Source: Pseudomonas sp. IPO3778 (GTDB lineage Bacteria; Pseudomonadota; Gammaproteobacteria; Pseudomonadales; Pseudomonadaceae). Taken from it: a stretch of DNA of 64,000 bases. This document shows, one piece after another, positions 1-8,627 of this stretch (positions are counted from its first letter, which is position 1; each line of letters opens with the position of its first letter). The stretch lies in contig NZ_JACARC010000029.1 in the NCBI RefSeq assembly GCF_013386825.1, positions 1 to 64,000 of the forward strand, read 5' to 3'. The translations under genes were made by a program, and so were the position numbers. Under the pieces are notes generated by a model. It saw only the letters and a program-made list of their open reading frames with translations, was not told the origin of the DNA and did no database searches.

Positions 1-205
1 ACGCCGGGTTAGCCGCGCTGGGCCAAGGATGGCCCATCGCGGCGGCCCACGGTCCAAAGCCGGAGTGAGGGCACACCGAGCCTAAGCGAGGTGCCGAGTG
101 GTGGGGCAAGAGCCCTTTGGTTACTTTGGGGCTTTTCCAAAGTGACCCGCTGTAAGAGCGGAACCATAAGCCGCCGTTATCTAAATAACGGATATGTACA
201 CCACG
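1..205. repeat. Probable dispersed Pseudomonas intergenic repeat (partial)
   Basis: No gene is supported in these bases. The stretch ending in ataacggatatgta, with an inner inverted pair around a cttttgg/ccaaag-type motif (roughly 115-145), resembles a family of intergenic elements that I recall as recurrent in fluorescens-group Pseudomonas genomes. It runs off the left edge, so the element is incomplete. It stops only a few bases before the end of hptB, so it may contribute to 3' end formation of that operon. The identification rests on recollection of the motif; a genome self-search would settle it. Confidence 0.4.
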
Positions 206-553
206 TCAGAGCCCAAACCGCCCCCGCTCATGCTCATACAACGGCCGCACCAGCGCGAATTCATGGTCAATTTCATCCACCAGTTGCCCCAAGTCCGCAA
301 CCACAGGCTTGGCCGACTTGTCCTCAAGCAACTGACAAAGCTCAGCCAACCGTACAGCCCCGAGGTTACCGCTACTCCCCTTAAAGCTATGGGCAATCCG
401 CCCCAGGGCCTTGGCATCATCCCGAGCCCGGCGCAGCGCCTCGACCCGCTTCTGCGAGTCATCGAGAAACGTGTCGAGCAGCTTCGGATACTCGCCCTCC
501 ATGACCTCCTGCAAGCCGGTCAGCACATCGGGGTCCAGATGAATCTCTGCCAC
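206..553 (-). CDS. hptB: Histidine phosphotransfer protein HptB
   Basis: A 115-residue Hpt-domain protein. The phosphorylatable histidine is His55 in the motif AHSFKGSSGNLG. In P. aeruginosa HptB takes phosphate from several hybrid sensor kinases (RetS, PA1611, ErcS', SagS) and passes it to the receiver domain of HsbR, which controls motility and biofilm through HsbA. Here it is the last gene of hsbA-hsbR-hptB, 30 bases after hsbR. The start is GTG, with a GGGAG ribosome site 7 bases upstream. The length is normal for a single-domain Hpt. The family is certain; the symbol rests on the syntenic HsbR/HsbA neighbours. Confidence 0.88.
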   Translation of the reverse strand: MAEIHLDPDVLTGLQEVMEGEYPKLLDTFLDDSQKRVEALRRARDDAKALGRIAHSFKGSSGNLGAVRLAELCQLLEDKSAKPVVADLGQLVDEIDHEFALVRPLYEHERGRFGL

Positions 554-583
554 TTGTTCGCTCCCTGATCAAGAATCGGCGGA

Positions 584-2305
584 TTATGCCAGAGCCTTCC
601 ATGAAAACTCCACGCACACGCACCGCCCGCCGTCGGACCAACTGACTTCACTGCTCAACTGCCGCACCAGGCTCAACCCACGACCAGACAGACGGTCGAT
701 ATCCAGCGGCCGGGCCAGCACTTTTTCCACATCAAACCCCGGCCCACTGTCCTCAATCCGCAAGGTCAGGCAACCACCCTCCCCCGTGGGCACCACATTC
801 AGATGCACCCGCACATACCCGCTGGTCAACTGCGCCAGCCGTTCATTGCGCTCGCGGTAATAGGCCGCAAACCCCTGGGCATCCCGCTTGAGCCGCGAAT
901 CCAGCCCCAGCACGCCATGCTCCAGGGCATTGGAATACAACTCCGCCATCACGCTGTACAACGCCCCGCTTTGCTCACGCAGCCCATGAATCTCCAACAG
1001 CAGTTGCAGTAAATACGGCAAAGGGTTGTAGGACTTGAGCGTCTCGGCACGAAATTCAAAACCGACCGACCAATCCAGCGGCGACGACTGGCCACTGTCG
1101 GAATACACCACCACCGACGGCGAACGCAACGCTTCGCCCGCCTGCAGGCTGATCTCCACCATGCTGATGTCATCGCGCACCTCGCCGCGAAAACCCGCCA
1201 GGGCCTGCTCGATCTCTTCGAACAACCGGTCCGGCTCGCGGTTGGCGGCAAATACCTGCTGCAAGCGCTCGGCACCAAACAGTTGCTCATTAACGTCGGC
1301 CGTATCCAGCACCCCATCCGACAGCAAGAACACCCGATCGCCCAAGGCCATCGGCCAGACTTCAGTGCGGTCGTCAAACGCTTCGGCCGCCAGCACGCCC
1401 AATGGCAGATGCCGCGACACCAGCGGCGTGCGCTTGCCGCTGGCGATTTCATGCACGTAGCCCTCGGGCATGCCGCCGTTCCACACTTCCACCACCCGTC
1501 GCTGGGCGCTGAGGCACAGCAAGGTGGCGCAACAGAACATGTCCACTGGCAGGATGCGCTTGAGCTTGGTGTTCATCTCCCGCAGGGTCTGCGCCAGGCC
1601 GTAGCCCTTGGCGGTCATGCCGTAGAACACTTCCGCCAGGGGCATGGCACCGACCGCTGCCGGCAAACCGTGGCCGGTAAAATCCCCCAGCAGCACATGC
1701 ATATCGCCCGACGGCGTGTAGGCCGCCAGCAGCAGGTCACCGTTGAACAGCGCGTAGGGCGATTGCACGTAGCGAATATTCGGCGCGGCATTGATACAGC
1801 CGGAGTGGGCGACCTTGTCGAACACCGCCTTGGCCACCCGCTGCTCCTGCAACAGGTAGTCGTTGTGCCGGGCGATGAGGTCGCGCTGCTGCAACACCGT
1901 GGCCTGCAAGCGGCGCAGGCGGTCCATGGCGTTGATCTTCGCCGCCAGGATCACCTGGTTATAGGGCTTGGCCAGGAAGTCATCGCCGCCCGCATCCAGG
2001 CACTGGGCCAGGGCTTCGCTTTCGCGCAGGGAGGTGAGGAAGATGATCGGCACCAGCGCCTCTCCCGCCAGTTGCTTGATCTGACGGGCCGCCTCGAAAC
2101 CGTCCATCACCGGCATCAATGCGTCCATCAACACCAACTGCGGCCGCTCGCGGGCAAACACGTGCACCGCTTCCTGGCCATTACTGGCGGTGATCACCTG
2201 GTGGCCCTGACGGCGCACGATGGTCGACAGCAACAGCAGGTCGGCGGCGCTGTCTTCGGCGATCAGTACCGTCAGTGCTTCAAGCACCGGGGCCAGGACG
2301 CTCAA
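584..2305 (-). CDS. hsbR: HsbR: response regulator / PP2C phosphatase / HATPase
   Basis: A 573-residue three-domain protein. Residues about 11-130 are a receiver domain with acidic patch ED and phospho-acceptor Asp61 (LVLMDALMP). About 190-390 is a SpoIIE-type PP2C phosphatase (GDFTGHGLPAAVGAMPL, FLLSDGVLD, DDISMVEI). About 420-570 is an anti-sigma-type HATPase (ELYSNALEHGV, EDSGPGFD, GRGLSLV). In P. aeruginosa HsbR dephosphorylates or phosphorylates the anti-anti-sigma factor HsbA depending on phosphotransfer from HptB. The predicted start is TTG and overlaps the hsbA stop codon (TTGA), implying translational coupling. The ribosome site is weak, so the exact start is less sure than the gene. 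Confidence 0.9.
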   Translation of the reverse strand: MSVLAPVLEALTVLIAEDSAADLLLLSTIVRRQGHQVITASNGQEAVHVFARERPQLVLMDALMPVMDGFEAARQIKQLAGEALVPIIFLTSLRESEALAQCLDAGGDDFLAKPYNQVILAAKINAMDRLRRLQATVLQQRDLIARHNDYLLQEQRVAKAVFDKVAHSGCINAAPNIRYVQSPYALFNGDLLLAAYTPSGDMHVLLGDFTGHGLPAAVGAMPLAEVFYGMTAKGYGLAQTLREMNTKLKRILPVDMFCCATLLCLSAQRRVVEVWNGGMPEGYVHEIASGKRTPLVSRHLPLGVLAAEAFDDRTEVWPMALGDRVFLLSDGVLDTADVNEQLFGAERLQQVFAANREPDRLFEEIEQALAGFRGEVRDDISMVEISLQAGEALRSPSVVVYSDSGQSSPLDWSVGFEFRAETLKSYNPLPYLLQLLLEIHGLREQSGALYSVMAELYSNALEHGVLGLDSRLKRDAQGFAAYYRERNERLAQLTSGYVRVHLNVVPTGEGGCLTLRIEDSGPGFDVEKVLARPLDIDRLSGRGLSLVRQLSSEVSWSDGGRCVCVEFSWKALA

Positions 2306-2607
2306 CTGAGGTCGAACAGTTTGTCGAAGTTGGAAATGGCGAGGATCTTGCGCACATCGGAGTTGCTGTTGACCACTTGCACCTCGGCATTGTCGCCACC
2401 GGCATGGTCACGCAGCAGCAGGAGCATGCCCAGGGCCGAGCTGTCCATGTAGGTGGTTTCCTTCAAGTCCACCACGTAGATCTCGGGCACCTTGTAGAAC
2501 CGCTCGTAGGCATCACGAAAGGCCTGGTGGCTACCGAAATCGAATCGCCCCCTGACGGTGATCGTCAACTTCGTCCCGTCCAGGGACACTTCTGATTCGA
2601 CTGACAT
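2302..2607 (-). CDS. hsbA: Anti-anti-sigma factor HsbA (STAS domain)
   Basis: A 101-residue STAS-domain protein with the SpoIIAA-type phosphorylation motif YMDSSALGMLLLLRDH; the Ser of DSSALG is the expected phosphosite. In P. aeruginosa, unphosphorylated HsbA binds the anti-sigma factor FlgM and frees FliA for swimming, while phosphorylated HsbA partners with the diguanylate cyclase HsbD and favours biofilm. It is the first gene of the hsbA-hsbR-hptB operon, with an AAGGAAG ribosome site. It lies 180 bases beyond fliJ, with a REPIN between them, so it may have its own promoter. No clear sigma-54 or sigma-28 site is visible upstream. Confidence 0.9.
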   Translation of the reverse strand: MSVESEVSLDGTKLTITVRGRFDFGSHQAFRDAYERFYKVPEIYVVDLKETTYMDSSALGMLLLLRDHAGGDNAEVQVVNSNSDVRKILAISNFDKLFDLS

Positions 2608-2696
2608 ACGACTGCTTCCTTGTCATTGGCAATGTGCAACAAGGTTTAGCAGGAGATGGGGAAGTGGGCAAATCCATACGACAGGAGCGGTGCTTG

Positions 2697-2786
2697 TGTG
2701 GGAGCGGGTTTGCTCGCGAAGGCGGTTGATCCGTCAGTACATCGGGCGACTGACACACCGCTTTCGCGAGCAAGCCCGCTCCCACA
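2697..2786. repeat. REPIN (two inverted REP sequences), TGTGGGAGC type
   Basis: Two inverted copies of a REP sequence (tgtgggagcgggtttgctcg and its complement ending gctcccaca) flank a non-conserved centre. The element sits 1-2 bases past the fliJ stop codon, between fliJ and hsbA, and may stabilise the 3' end of the fli transcript. Confidence 0.9.
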
Positions 2787-2787
2787 T

Positions 2788-3237
2788 TTAGAATGAATTC
2801 TGCCGGGGAAGGCGCTGGGACAGTTCATCCAGCAACTTCTGCTCGCGCTTGTCTTCCAGCGCGCGGGCTTCGTCGATGTAGCGCTGCACCAGTTTGCGCA
2901 GGCCTTCGACCCGGGCGTAGGCCTGTTGCCAACTGTCGCGGGCCTTGTCGACGTTGGCCTGGTGCCAGGCCAGGCTCTGGCGCTGTTGGCCAACGGCGGT
3001 TTCCAACTGGTTGAGAAAGCCCTGGTAGCCCATCAACCACTGCCCCGACACGCCCTTGCTGCCGCGCTCGATCCACTGCTGCTGATACTCGCCGCGAAAG
3101 CGTTCCAGGTCCCCCAGTTTGCTTTCTGCCAGGCGAACCTGGCCCTGGAAGTAACCCAGGCGCTGGACGGCGGTTTTTTCGGCTTTTTCGGCCATGTCCA
3201 CCACCGGGGCAAGGCGTGCGGCGCGGGTGTTGGCCAT
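2788..3237 (-). CDS. fliJ: Flagellar export chaperone/stalk protein FliJ
   Basis: A 149-residue, highly charged, almost wholly helical protein with long heptad-like stretches, as expected for the antiparallel coiled coil of FliJ. FliJ sits in the centre of the FliI ATPase ring, resembles the F-ATPase gamma stalk, and links FliH-FliI to FlhA during type III export. Its start lies 3 bases after fliI, which confirms the operon. The sequence is poorly conserved in the family, so the call relies on position, length and coiled-coil character. Confidence 0.9.
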   Translation of the reverse strand: MANTRAARLAPVVDMAEKAEKTAVQRLGYFQGQVRLAESKLGDLERFRGEYQQQWIERGSKGVSGQWLMGYQGFLNQLETAVGQQRQSLAWHQANVDKARDSWQQAYARVEGLRKLVQRYIDEARALEDKREQKLLDELSQRLPRQNSF

Positions 3238-3240
3238 GGT

Positions 3241-4599
3241 TTATCCGCCCGGTGCCGGCGCGAAGATGGTGCCCAGGTGCGCCTCGCTTTCACCCATGCT
3301 GATCTTGTCGTTGAGGCCCTGGCGCAGGTAGGTCACCAGTTGCGGTTGCAGGGCGATTGCCAGGTCGGTCTCGCGATCCCCCCCGGCCACGTAGGCACCG
3401 ACGCTGATCAGGTCGCGGCTCTGCTGATAGCGCGACCACAGTTGCTTGAATTGCTGCGCCCGCATCATGTGCTCAGGCGTGACCACCGACGGCATCACCC
3501 GGCTGATGGAGGCTTCGATGTCGATGGCCGGGTAATGCCCTTCCTCGGCCAGCCGCCGGGACAGCACGATGTGCCCGTCGAGCACGCCCCGTGCGGAGTC
3601 GGCAATCGGGTCCTGCTGGTCATCGCCTTCGGAGAGTACCGTGTAGAACGCGGTGATCGAGCCCCCGCCGGCTTCCGCATTACCGGCACGCTCCACCAGC
3701 TTGGGCAGCTTGGCAAACACCGACGGCGGATAACCCTTGGTGGCCGGCGGCTCGCCGATGGCCAGGGCGATTTCCCGCTGGGCCTGGGCGAAACGGGTCA
3801 GGGAGTCCATCAGCAACAGGACGTTCTTGCCCTTGTCGCGAAAATATTCGGCGATGCGCGTGCAGTACATCGCGGCACGCAGGCGCATCAGCGGCGCGTC
3901 ATCCGCCGGCGAGGCGACCACGACCGCGCGCTTGAGGCCTTCTTCGCCGAGGCTGTGTTCGATGAATTCCTTCACCTCACGGCCCCGCTCGCCGATCAGC
4001 CCGACCACGATGATGTCGGCCTCGGTAAAGCGCGTCATCATGCCCAGCAACACCGACTTACCCACGCCGGTACCGGCGAACAGGCCCAGGCGCTGGCCAC
4101 GGCCCACCGTCAATAAACCGTTGATGCTGCGAATGCCCACGTCCAGCGGCACGCTGATGGGGTTGCGCTTGAGCGGGTTGATGGTCGGGCCGTCCATGGG
4201 CACCCAGTCTTCAGCCTTCATCCCGCCTTTGCCATCGAGTGCGCGACCGGCGCCGTCCAGCACACGGCCGAGCATGCTCATGCCCATGGGCAGGCGACCG
4301 GTATCGGCCAGCGGTACCACGCGGGCGCCGGGGGCAATACCGGCAACGCTGCCGACGGGCATCAGGAATACTTTGCTGCCGGAAAAGCCCATCACTTCGG
4401 CTTCAACCTGCACCGGGTGGTAGCTGTCGTCGTTGATCACCATGCAGCGGCTGCCCATGGCGGCGCGCAGCCCTTCAGCTTCCAGGGTCAGGCCAACCAT
4501 GCGCAACAGGCGGCCCTCCAGGATCGGCTGGCCGGGCAACTCGGTGACTTCAGCGTAGCCACCCAGGCGCTTGGCGAAGCTGGTGCGATCAAGGCGCAT
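3241..4599 (-). CDS. fliI: Flagellum-specific ATPase FliI
   Basis: A 452-residue F1-beta-like ATPase that energises flagellar type III export in the cytoplasm beneath the basal body. The P-loop AGTGVGKS is at residues 175-182, the Walker B strand reads [14 protein letters not shown], and the ATP synthase alpha/beta signature region [16 protein letters not shown] follows. Length and domain order are normal. It overlaps fliH by 11 bases at its start and is followed by fliJ after 3 bases, so the three export-apparatus genes are probably translationally coupled. Confidence 0.97.
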   Translation of the reverse strand: MRLDRTSFAKRLGGYAEVTELPGQPILEGRLLRMVGLTLEAEGLRAAMGSRCMVINDDSYHPVQVEAEVMGFSGSKVFLMPVGSVAGIAPGARVVPLADTGRLPMGMSMLGRVLDGAGRALDGKGGMKAEDWVPMDGPTINPLKRNPISVPLDVGIRSINGLLTVGRGQRLGLFAGTGVGKSVLLGMMTRFTEADIIVVGLIGERGREVKEFIEHSLGEEGLKRAVVVASPADDAPLMRLRAAMYCTRIAEYFRDKGKNVLLLMDSLTRFAQAQREIALAIGEPPATKGYPPSVFAKLPKLVERAGNAEAGGGSITAFYTVLSEGDDQQDPIADSARGVLDGHIVLSRRLAEEGHYPAIDIEASISRVMPSVVTPEHMMRAQQFKQLWSRYQQSRDLISVGAYVAGGDRETDLAIALQPQLVTYLRQGLNDKISMGESEAHLGTIFAPAPGG

Positions 4600-5353
4600 C
4601 GGGGGTGTCCAGGTCGACGCTCAAGTCGGGCTCGGCGGGGTGCAGAGCCTGCTCGTGCAACTGGTCAAACAGCTTGGCCATGATCTGGGTGACGCGCGTC
4701 TCGATCGTGGCATCAATGCGACTGTGTTCGGTCTCCACCCGGCAACCACCGGGCAGCAGTGCGGCGTCTTCGACGATGCGCCAGGTTTCTTCATGGCGCT
4801 CGCGCAGGGCTTTGACCTGCTCGAAATCCTGCGGGTTGATGTACAGCCGCACATTGCCGACGCCCAGGGGCAGCAGCTTGAGGGCTTCGCGCATCACGCT
4901 TTCGATTTGCGTGGAGTCCAGGGCCAGCTCGCGCTGAATCACCTGGCGGGTGATGTGCTCCACCAGCCCGACCATGGCTTTTTCGATCTGTGAATCCTGC
5001 TCGGCGATAGGCTCGAACAGGCTGCCCATCAGGGTTTCCAGGCTGGCCAGCTTGACGCTCAGCGCTGCCTCGGCTTCCTGGCGAACCTTGAGGGTGGTGC
5101 TGCGAAAGCCGTCTTTCTCGCCGGTGGAAAAGCCTTCGTTGTAGGCTTCCTGGCGAATGCTTTCCAGCTCTTCCAGGGTCAGTGGCTGGACTTCTTCCAG
5201 CGGCACTTCTTCCATCTCGGCCGGGGTTTCTTCTACCGGCTCGGGTTCGGGCTCCGGGCGATGCGGGTCGAAACTGGGCAGCGACCAGACGTCGAACCCG
5301 CCGACGTCCCGTGCGCGAATCAGATCGCTGGGCGTCTCATCTTTGTTCGACAT
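4589..5353 (-). CDS. fliH: Flagellar assembly protein FliH
   Basis: A 254-residue protein that binds and regulates the FliI ATPase and docks it to the C-ring. The N-terminal third is acidic and proline-rich ([18 protein letters not shown]). A helical segment follows with glycine spacing ([15 protein letters not shown]), typical of the FliH GxxxG region. The C-terminal half resembles the F-ATPase delta subunit and YscL. It sits 10 bases after fliG and overlaps fliI by 11 bases. Confidence 0.94.
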   Translation of the reverse strand: MSNKDETPSDLIRARDVGGFDVWSLPSFDPHRPEPEPEPVEETPAEMEEVPLEEVQPLTLEELESIRQEAYNEGFSTGEKDGFRSTTLKVRQEAEAALSVKLASLETLMGSLFEPIAEQDSQIEKAMVGLVEHITRQVIQRELALDSTQIESVMREALKLLPLGVGNVRLYINPQDFEQVKALRERHEETWRIVEDAALLPGGCRVETEHSRIDATIETRVTQIMAKLFDQLHEQALHPAEPDLSVDLDTPDAP

Positions 5354-5363
5354 GCGCGGCGCC

Positions 5364-6383
5364 TTAAATCATTTCTTCGCCGCCCTTCCCACCGAGAACG
5401 ATTTCTCCGGCTTCGGCCATACGGCGGGCAATGGTGAGGATTTCTTTCTGCGCGGTTTCCACGTCGCTGACGCGCACCGGGCCCTTGGCCTCGAGGTCGT
5501 CGCGCAACAGTTCGGACGCCCGCTTGGACATGTTCTTGAAGATCTTTTCCTTGACGCCTTCGTCGGAGCCTTTGAGGGCCAGTACCAGCACGTCGGAAGA
5601 CACCTCGCGCAGCAACGCCTGGATGCCACGGTCGTCGACATCCGACAGGTTGTTGAACACGAACATGAGGTCTTCGATCTGCACCGACAGGCTGTCGTCG
5701 ATCTCGCGGATCGAGTCCATCAACTGGCCTTCCACCGAGCTGTCGAGGAAGTTCATGATGTCGGCCGCACGCTTGATGCCACCCAGGGTGGTACGCGAAG
5801 CGTTGGAGTTGCCCGAGAACTGCTTCTCGAGAATCGTGTTGAGTTCTTTCAGGGCCGCCGGCTGCACGGTGTTCAGGGACGAGACGCGCAGGATGATGTC
5901 CAGGCGCACCTTGTGGTCGAAATGGCCGAGCACTTCACCGGCCTGGTCGGGGTCGAGGTACGCCACCACGATCGCCTGGATCTGCGGGTGTTCGTAGCGG
6001 ATCACGTCGGCTACGGCACGGGGTTCCATCCATTTGAGGCTGTCGAGGCCGCTGGTGTTGCCACCCAGCAGGATGCGGTCGATCAGGCCGTTGGCCTTGT
6101 CTTCGCCCAGGGCCGAGGTGAGCATTTTGCGAATGTAGCTGTCGGAGCCCACGCCCAGGCTGGTCTGGTCGCCGACGATCTCGACGAACTCGCTCATCAC
6201 CTGCTCGACTTGCTCACGGTGCACATTGCGCATTTGCGCCATGGCCACGCCCACCCGCTGAACCTCTTTGGGGCCCATGTGGCGCAGCACTTGGGCGGCG
6301 TCGGTCTCACCCAGGGACAGCAGCAATACAGCGGCTTTGTCGACCTTGGTCAGTTTGGCTACAGCGGCTCGGGCATCACTCAT
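5364..6383 (-). CDS. fliG: Flagellar motor switch protein FliG
   Basis: A 339-residue C-ring protein that couples stator ion flow to rotation. The N-terminal FliF-binding domain starts with KVDKAAVLLLSLGE. The armadillo-like middle domain contains the EHPQ motif (YEHPQIQAIV). The C-terminal torque helix contains conserved charged residues in LMFVFNNLSDVDDRGIQALLREV. The length matches the family. It overlaps the end of fliF by 8 bases, as in other Pseudomonas, giving coupled synthesis of the MS-ring and switch subunits. Confidence 0.97.
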   Translation of the reverse strand: MSDARAAVAKLTKVDKAAVLLLSLGETDAAQVLRHMGPKEVQRVGVAMAQMRNVHREQVEQVMSEFVEIVGDQTSLGVGSDSYIRKMLTSALGEDKANGLIDRILLGGNTSGLDSLKWMEPRAVADVIRYEHPQIQAIVVAYLDPDQAGEVLGHFDHKVRLDIILRVSSLNTVQPAALKELNTILEKQFSGNSNASRTTLGGIKRAADIMNFLDSSVEGQLMDSIREIDDSLSVQIEDLMFVFNNLSDVDDRGIQALLREVSSDVLVLALKGSDEGVKEKIFKNMSKRASELLRDDLEAKGPVRVSDVETAQKEILTIARRMAEAGEIVLGGKGGEEMI

Positions 6384-8151
6384 CTGCGTTAATCCACTCT
6401 TTCACGACCTGGGCCACACGACCCGGATCTTCGGCCACCAGGCTCTTGATTGCGTTCAACTGAGCGTCATAACCCTCGCTCGGGCTCGGCAACAGAATGC
6501 TTTGCGGGCCACCGAGGCTCACGCGGTCGTTGGCCAGTTCGCCATCGAGGCCGCCCATGCCACCCAACTCGACGTCACCACCGGCCAGGGCCAGTTGTTT
6601 TTTGCCGTGACCGGTGATGTTGTTGAGCACCGGGCGCAGCACACCGAACACCAGCACCAGGATAAACAGCACACCCAGCACTTGCTTGACGATGTCCCAG
6701 AACCACGGCTGCGTGTAGAACGCGGCCTCGGCGATCACTTCGCCACGCTCGGCGGAGAACGGCATGTTGATCACGCTGACGCTGTCGCCACGGCTGGCAT
6801 CGAAGCCCACCGCGTCCTGGACCAGGCGGGTGAAGCGCGCCAATTCATCGGCGCTCCATGGGGCACGGGTGACTGCGCCGTCAGCGGCGTTGACCTTGAC
6901 CTGATCATCAACCACCACCGACACCGACAGGCGATTGATCCGACCCTGCTGCTGCTTGGTGTGGCTGATGGAGCGATCAAGCTCGAAGTTCTTGGTGGAC
7001 TGGTTGCGCTTGTCGGCCGGGTACGGCGCAAGCATCGGCTGGCCGGTGGCCGGGTCCATGATTTGCTGACCGTTGGCGTCCAGCAGCGGCTGGCCAGGTT
7101 GCACCGCGCCTGCGGTAGCGGCAGCGCCACCGGTGGTTTGCGGGGCCGAGGCCGGGGCTGGCGGCTGGTTGCTCAGGGCACCTGGAACGCCTTGCGGGCC
7201 ATTGCTGGCGGTGCGCTGTTCGGTGGTCGATTGCTCACTGCGCAGGGCCGGCTGGTCCGGGTTGAACTGTTCGGACGTCGACTCGACCGCGCTGAAATCC
7301 ACGTCGGCCGACACTTCAGCCTTGTAGCGATCGTTGCCCAACACCGGTTGCAGGATGTTGTGCACGCGCTGGGTCAGCATGCTTTCCATACGGCGGCTGT
7401 AGTCGAACTGCTTGCCGGCCATGGTCAGCGAGGAGTTTTCCGCCAGGTCCGACAGCAGGTTGCCCTTCTGGTCGACCACGGTGATTTGCGACTTGCTCAA
7501 TTCCGGAACGCTGGTGGCCACCAGGTTGATGATCGCCAACACCTGGCCAGGCTCCAGGGAGCGGCCGGCGAACAATTCGACGAGTACCGAAGCGCTGGGC
7601 TTGCGCTCATCGCGCACAAACACCGAGCTTTTCGGAATCGCCAGGTGCACACGGGCGCCCTTGACGTTGTTCAACGCGGAAATGGTGCGCGCCAGTTCGC
7701 CTTCCAGGCCGCGACGGTAGCGGGTGGCTTCCATGAACTGGCTGGTACCCAGGCCCTGGTCCTTGTCGAGGATTTCAAAGCCGATATTGGCGTCGGACGG
7801 GGTCACACCGGCGGCGGCCAGTTTCATCCGCGCACGGGCCACATCATCGGCCTTGACCAACAAGGCGCCGGAATTCGGTTCAACGGTGTAGCTGATGTCT
7901 GCCGCCGCCAGGGTTTCCATGATCTGCTTGGAATCCATGCCCGCCAGGCTGCCGTACAGCGGGCGGTAATCCGGTTGCTGGGACCACAGCACCACGGCAA
8001 AACCAATCGCCACGCTGGCAGCCAGGCCGACCATCAGGCCCACCTGACGCAGCATGGTCATCTCGGAGAGGTTTTCCAGGAACGACAGGCCGAACAGCGG
8101 CGGCTTGCCGTCTGCCTTGGCGGGTGCGTTATCCACGACTGCTTCTGCCAT
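6376..8151 (-). CDS. fliF: Flagellar MS-ring protein FliF
   Basis: A 591-residue inner-membrane ring protein. One transmembrane segment lies near residues 35-55 (VGLMVGLAASVAIGFAVVLW) and a second near residues 465-485 (ILVLVFGVLRP). Between them is the large periplasmic YscJ/FliF ring-building region, with a low-complexity Gln/Pro/Ala stretch around residues 300-370. The C-terminal tail binds FliG. It is the second gene of the fliE operon, 14 bases after fliE, and overlaps fliG at its 3' end. Confidence 0.97.
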   Translation of the reverse strand: MAEAVVDNAPAKADGKPPLFGLSFLENLSEMTMLRQVGLMVGLAASVAIGFAVVLWSQQPDYRPLYGSLAGMDSKQIMETLAAADISYTVEPNSGALLVKADDVARARMKLAAAGVTPSDANIGFEILDKDQGLGTSQFMEATRYRRGLEGELARTISALNNVKGARVHLAIPKSSVFVRDERKPSASVLVELFAGRSLEPGQVLAIINLVATSVPELSKSQITVVDQKGNLLSDLAENSSLTMAGKQFDYSRRMESMLTQRVHNILQPVLGNDRYKAEVSADVDFSAVESTSEQFNPDQPALRSEQSTTEQRTASNGPQGVPGALSNQPPAPASAPQTTGGAAATAGAVQPGQPLLDANGQQIMDPATGQPMLAPYPADKRNQSTKNFELDRSISHTKQQQGRINRLSVSVVVDDQVKVNAADGAVTRAPWSADELARFTRLVQDAVGFDASRGDSVSVINMPFSAERGEVIAEAAFYTQPWFWDIVKQVLGVLFILVLVFGVLRPVLNNITGHGKKQLALAGGDVELGGMGGLDGELANDRVSLGGPQSILLPSPSEGYDAQLNAIKSLVAEDPGRVAQVVKEWINADE

Positions 8152-8165
8152 GACTCAAATCGTCC

Positions 8166-8498
8166 TTAAACCGGCATCTGCATGATGTCTTGATAGGCTT
8201 GAACCAGCTTGTTGCGCACTTGGGTCAAGGCCTGGAATGAAACACTGGCTTTTTGCGAAGCAACCATCACGTCAGTGAGGTCCACGCCGCTTTTGCCGAT
8301 CTCGAAGGCGGTCGCCAACTGATTGGATGCCTGCTGGGTATCGCTGACCTTGTTGATGGCCTGGCCGAGCATGTCGGCAAAGCTGCTCTGACCCAATTCC
8401 GGCACGGCTTGCGCGGCGGATTTCGGTTGAGACATGGCATCCATTTGCATGGACCGCATATCCAACATCAACCGATTGAATTCAACACCTTGGCTCAT
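8166..8498 (-). CDS. fliE: Flagellar hook-basal body complex protein FliE
   Basis: A 110-residue protein that joins the MS-ring to the rod and is one of the first exported substrates. The conserved C-terminal part reads [35 protein letters not shown] chose the ATG at 8498 because a GGAGAG ribosome site precedes it; the frame runs open 29 codons further, but that part is Cys-rich and crosses the promoter. It is the first gene of fliEFGHIJ, with a sigma-54 promoter about 60 bases upstream. Confidence 0.96.
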   Translation of the reverse strand: MSQGVEFNRLMLDMRSMQMDAMSQPKSAAQAVPELGQSSFADMLGQAINKVSDTQQASNQLATAFEIGKSGVDLTDVMVASQKASVSFQALTQVRNKLVQAYQDIMQMPV

Positions 8499-8557
8499 GA
8501 ACGTTCTCTCCGACGACCCGCAATTTTTTGACACTACACAGCGACTACAGGGGTGGT

Positions 8558-8573
8558 AGCAACAAGGGTGCCA
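8558..8573 (-). promoter_or_regulatory. Sigma-54 promoter of the fliEFGHIJ operon
   Basis: On the minus strand the sequence TGGCAC-ccttg-TTGCT matches the RpoN consensus TGGCAC-N5-TTGCW exactly, with GG-N10-GC spacing. It lies 60 bases upstream of the fliE start. In Pseudomonas this class II operon is activated by FleR acting with sigma-54. Confidence 0.9.
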
Positions 8574-8589
8574 GCTCCGTGGCAATTCG

Positions 8590-8620
8590 TAAGAAAAGGC
8601 GACTGACCCTGTCGGCTTCG
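8590..8620 (-). terminator. Probable terminator of the fleSR transcript
   Basis: Read on the minus strand, the arms GCCGAC and GTCGCC (one mismatch) close a 7-base loop and are followed by a T-rich tract (CCTTTTCTTA). It lies just beyond the fleR stop and about 17 bases before the -24 element of the fliE promoter. Confidence 0.6.
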
Positions 8621-8627
8621 AGAATTT

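Noticed and set aside
2926..4116. 396-codon open frame opposite fliI
   Set aside because: Antisense shadow of the FliI ATPase gene; the composition is unlike any real protein.
6268..8169. 633-codon open frame opposite fliF
   Set aside because: Exact antisense of fliF, low-complexity His/Arg-rich product and no ribosome site of note.
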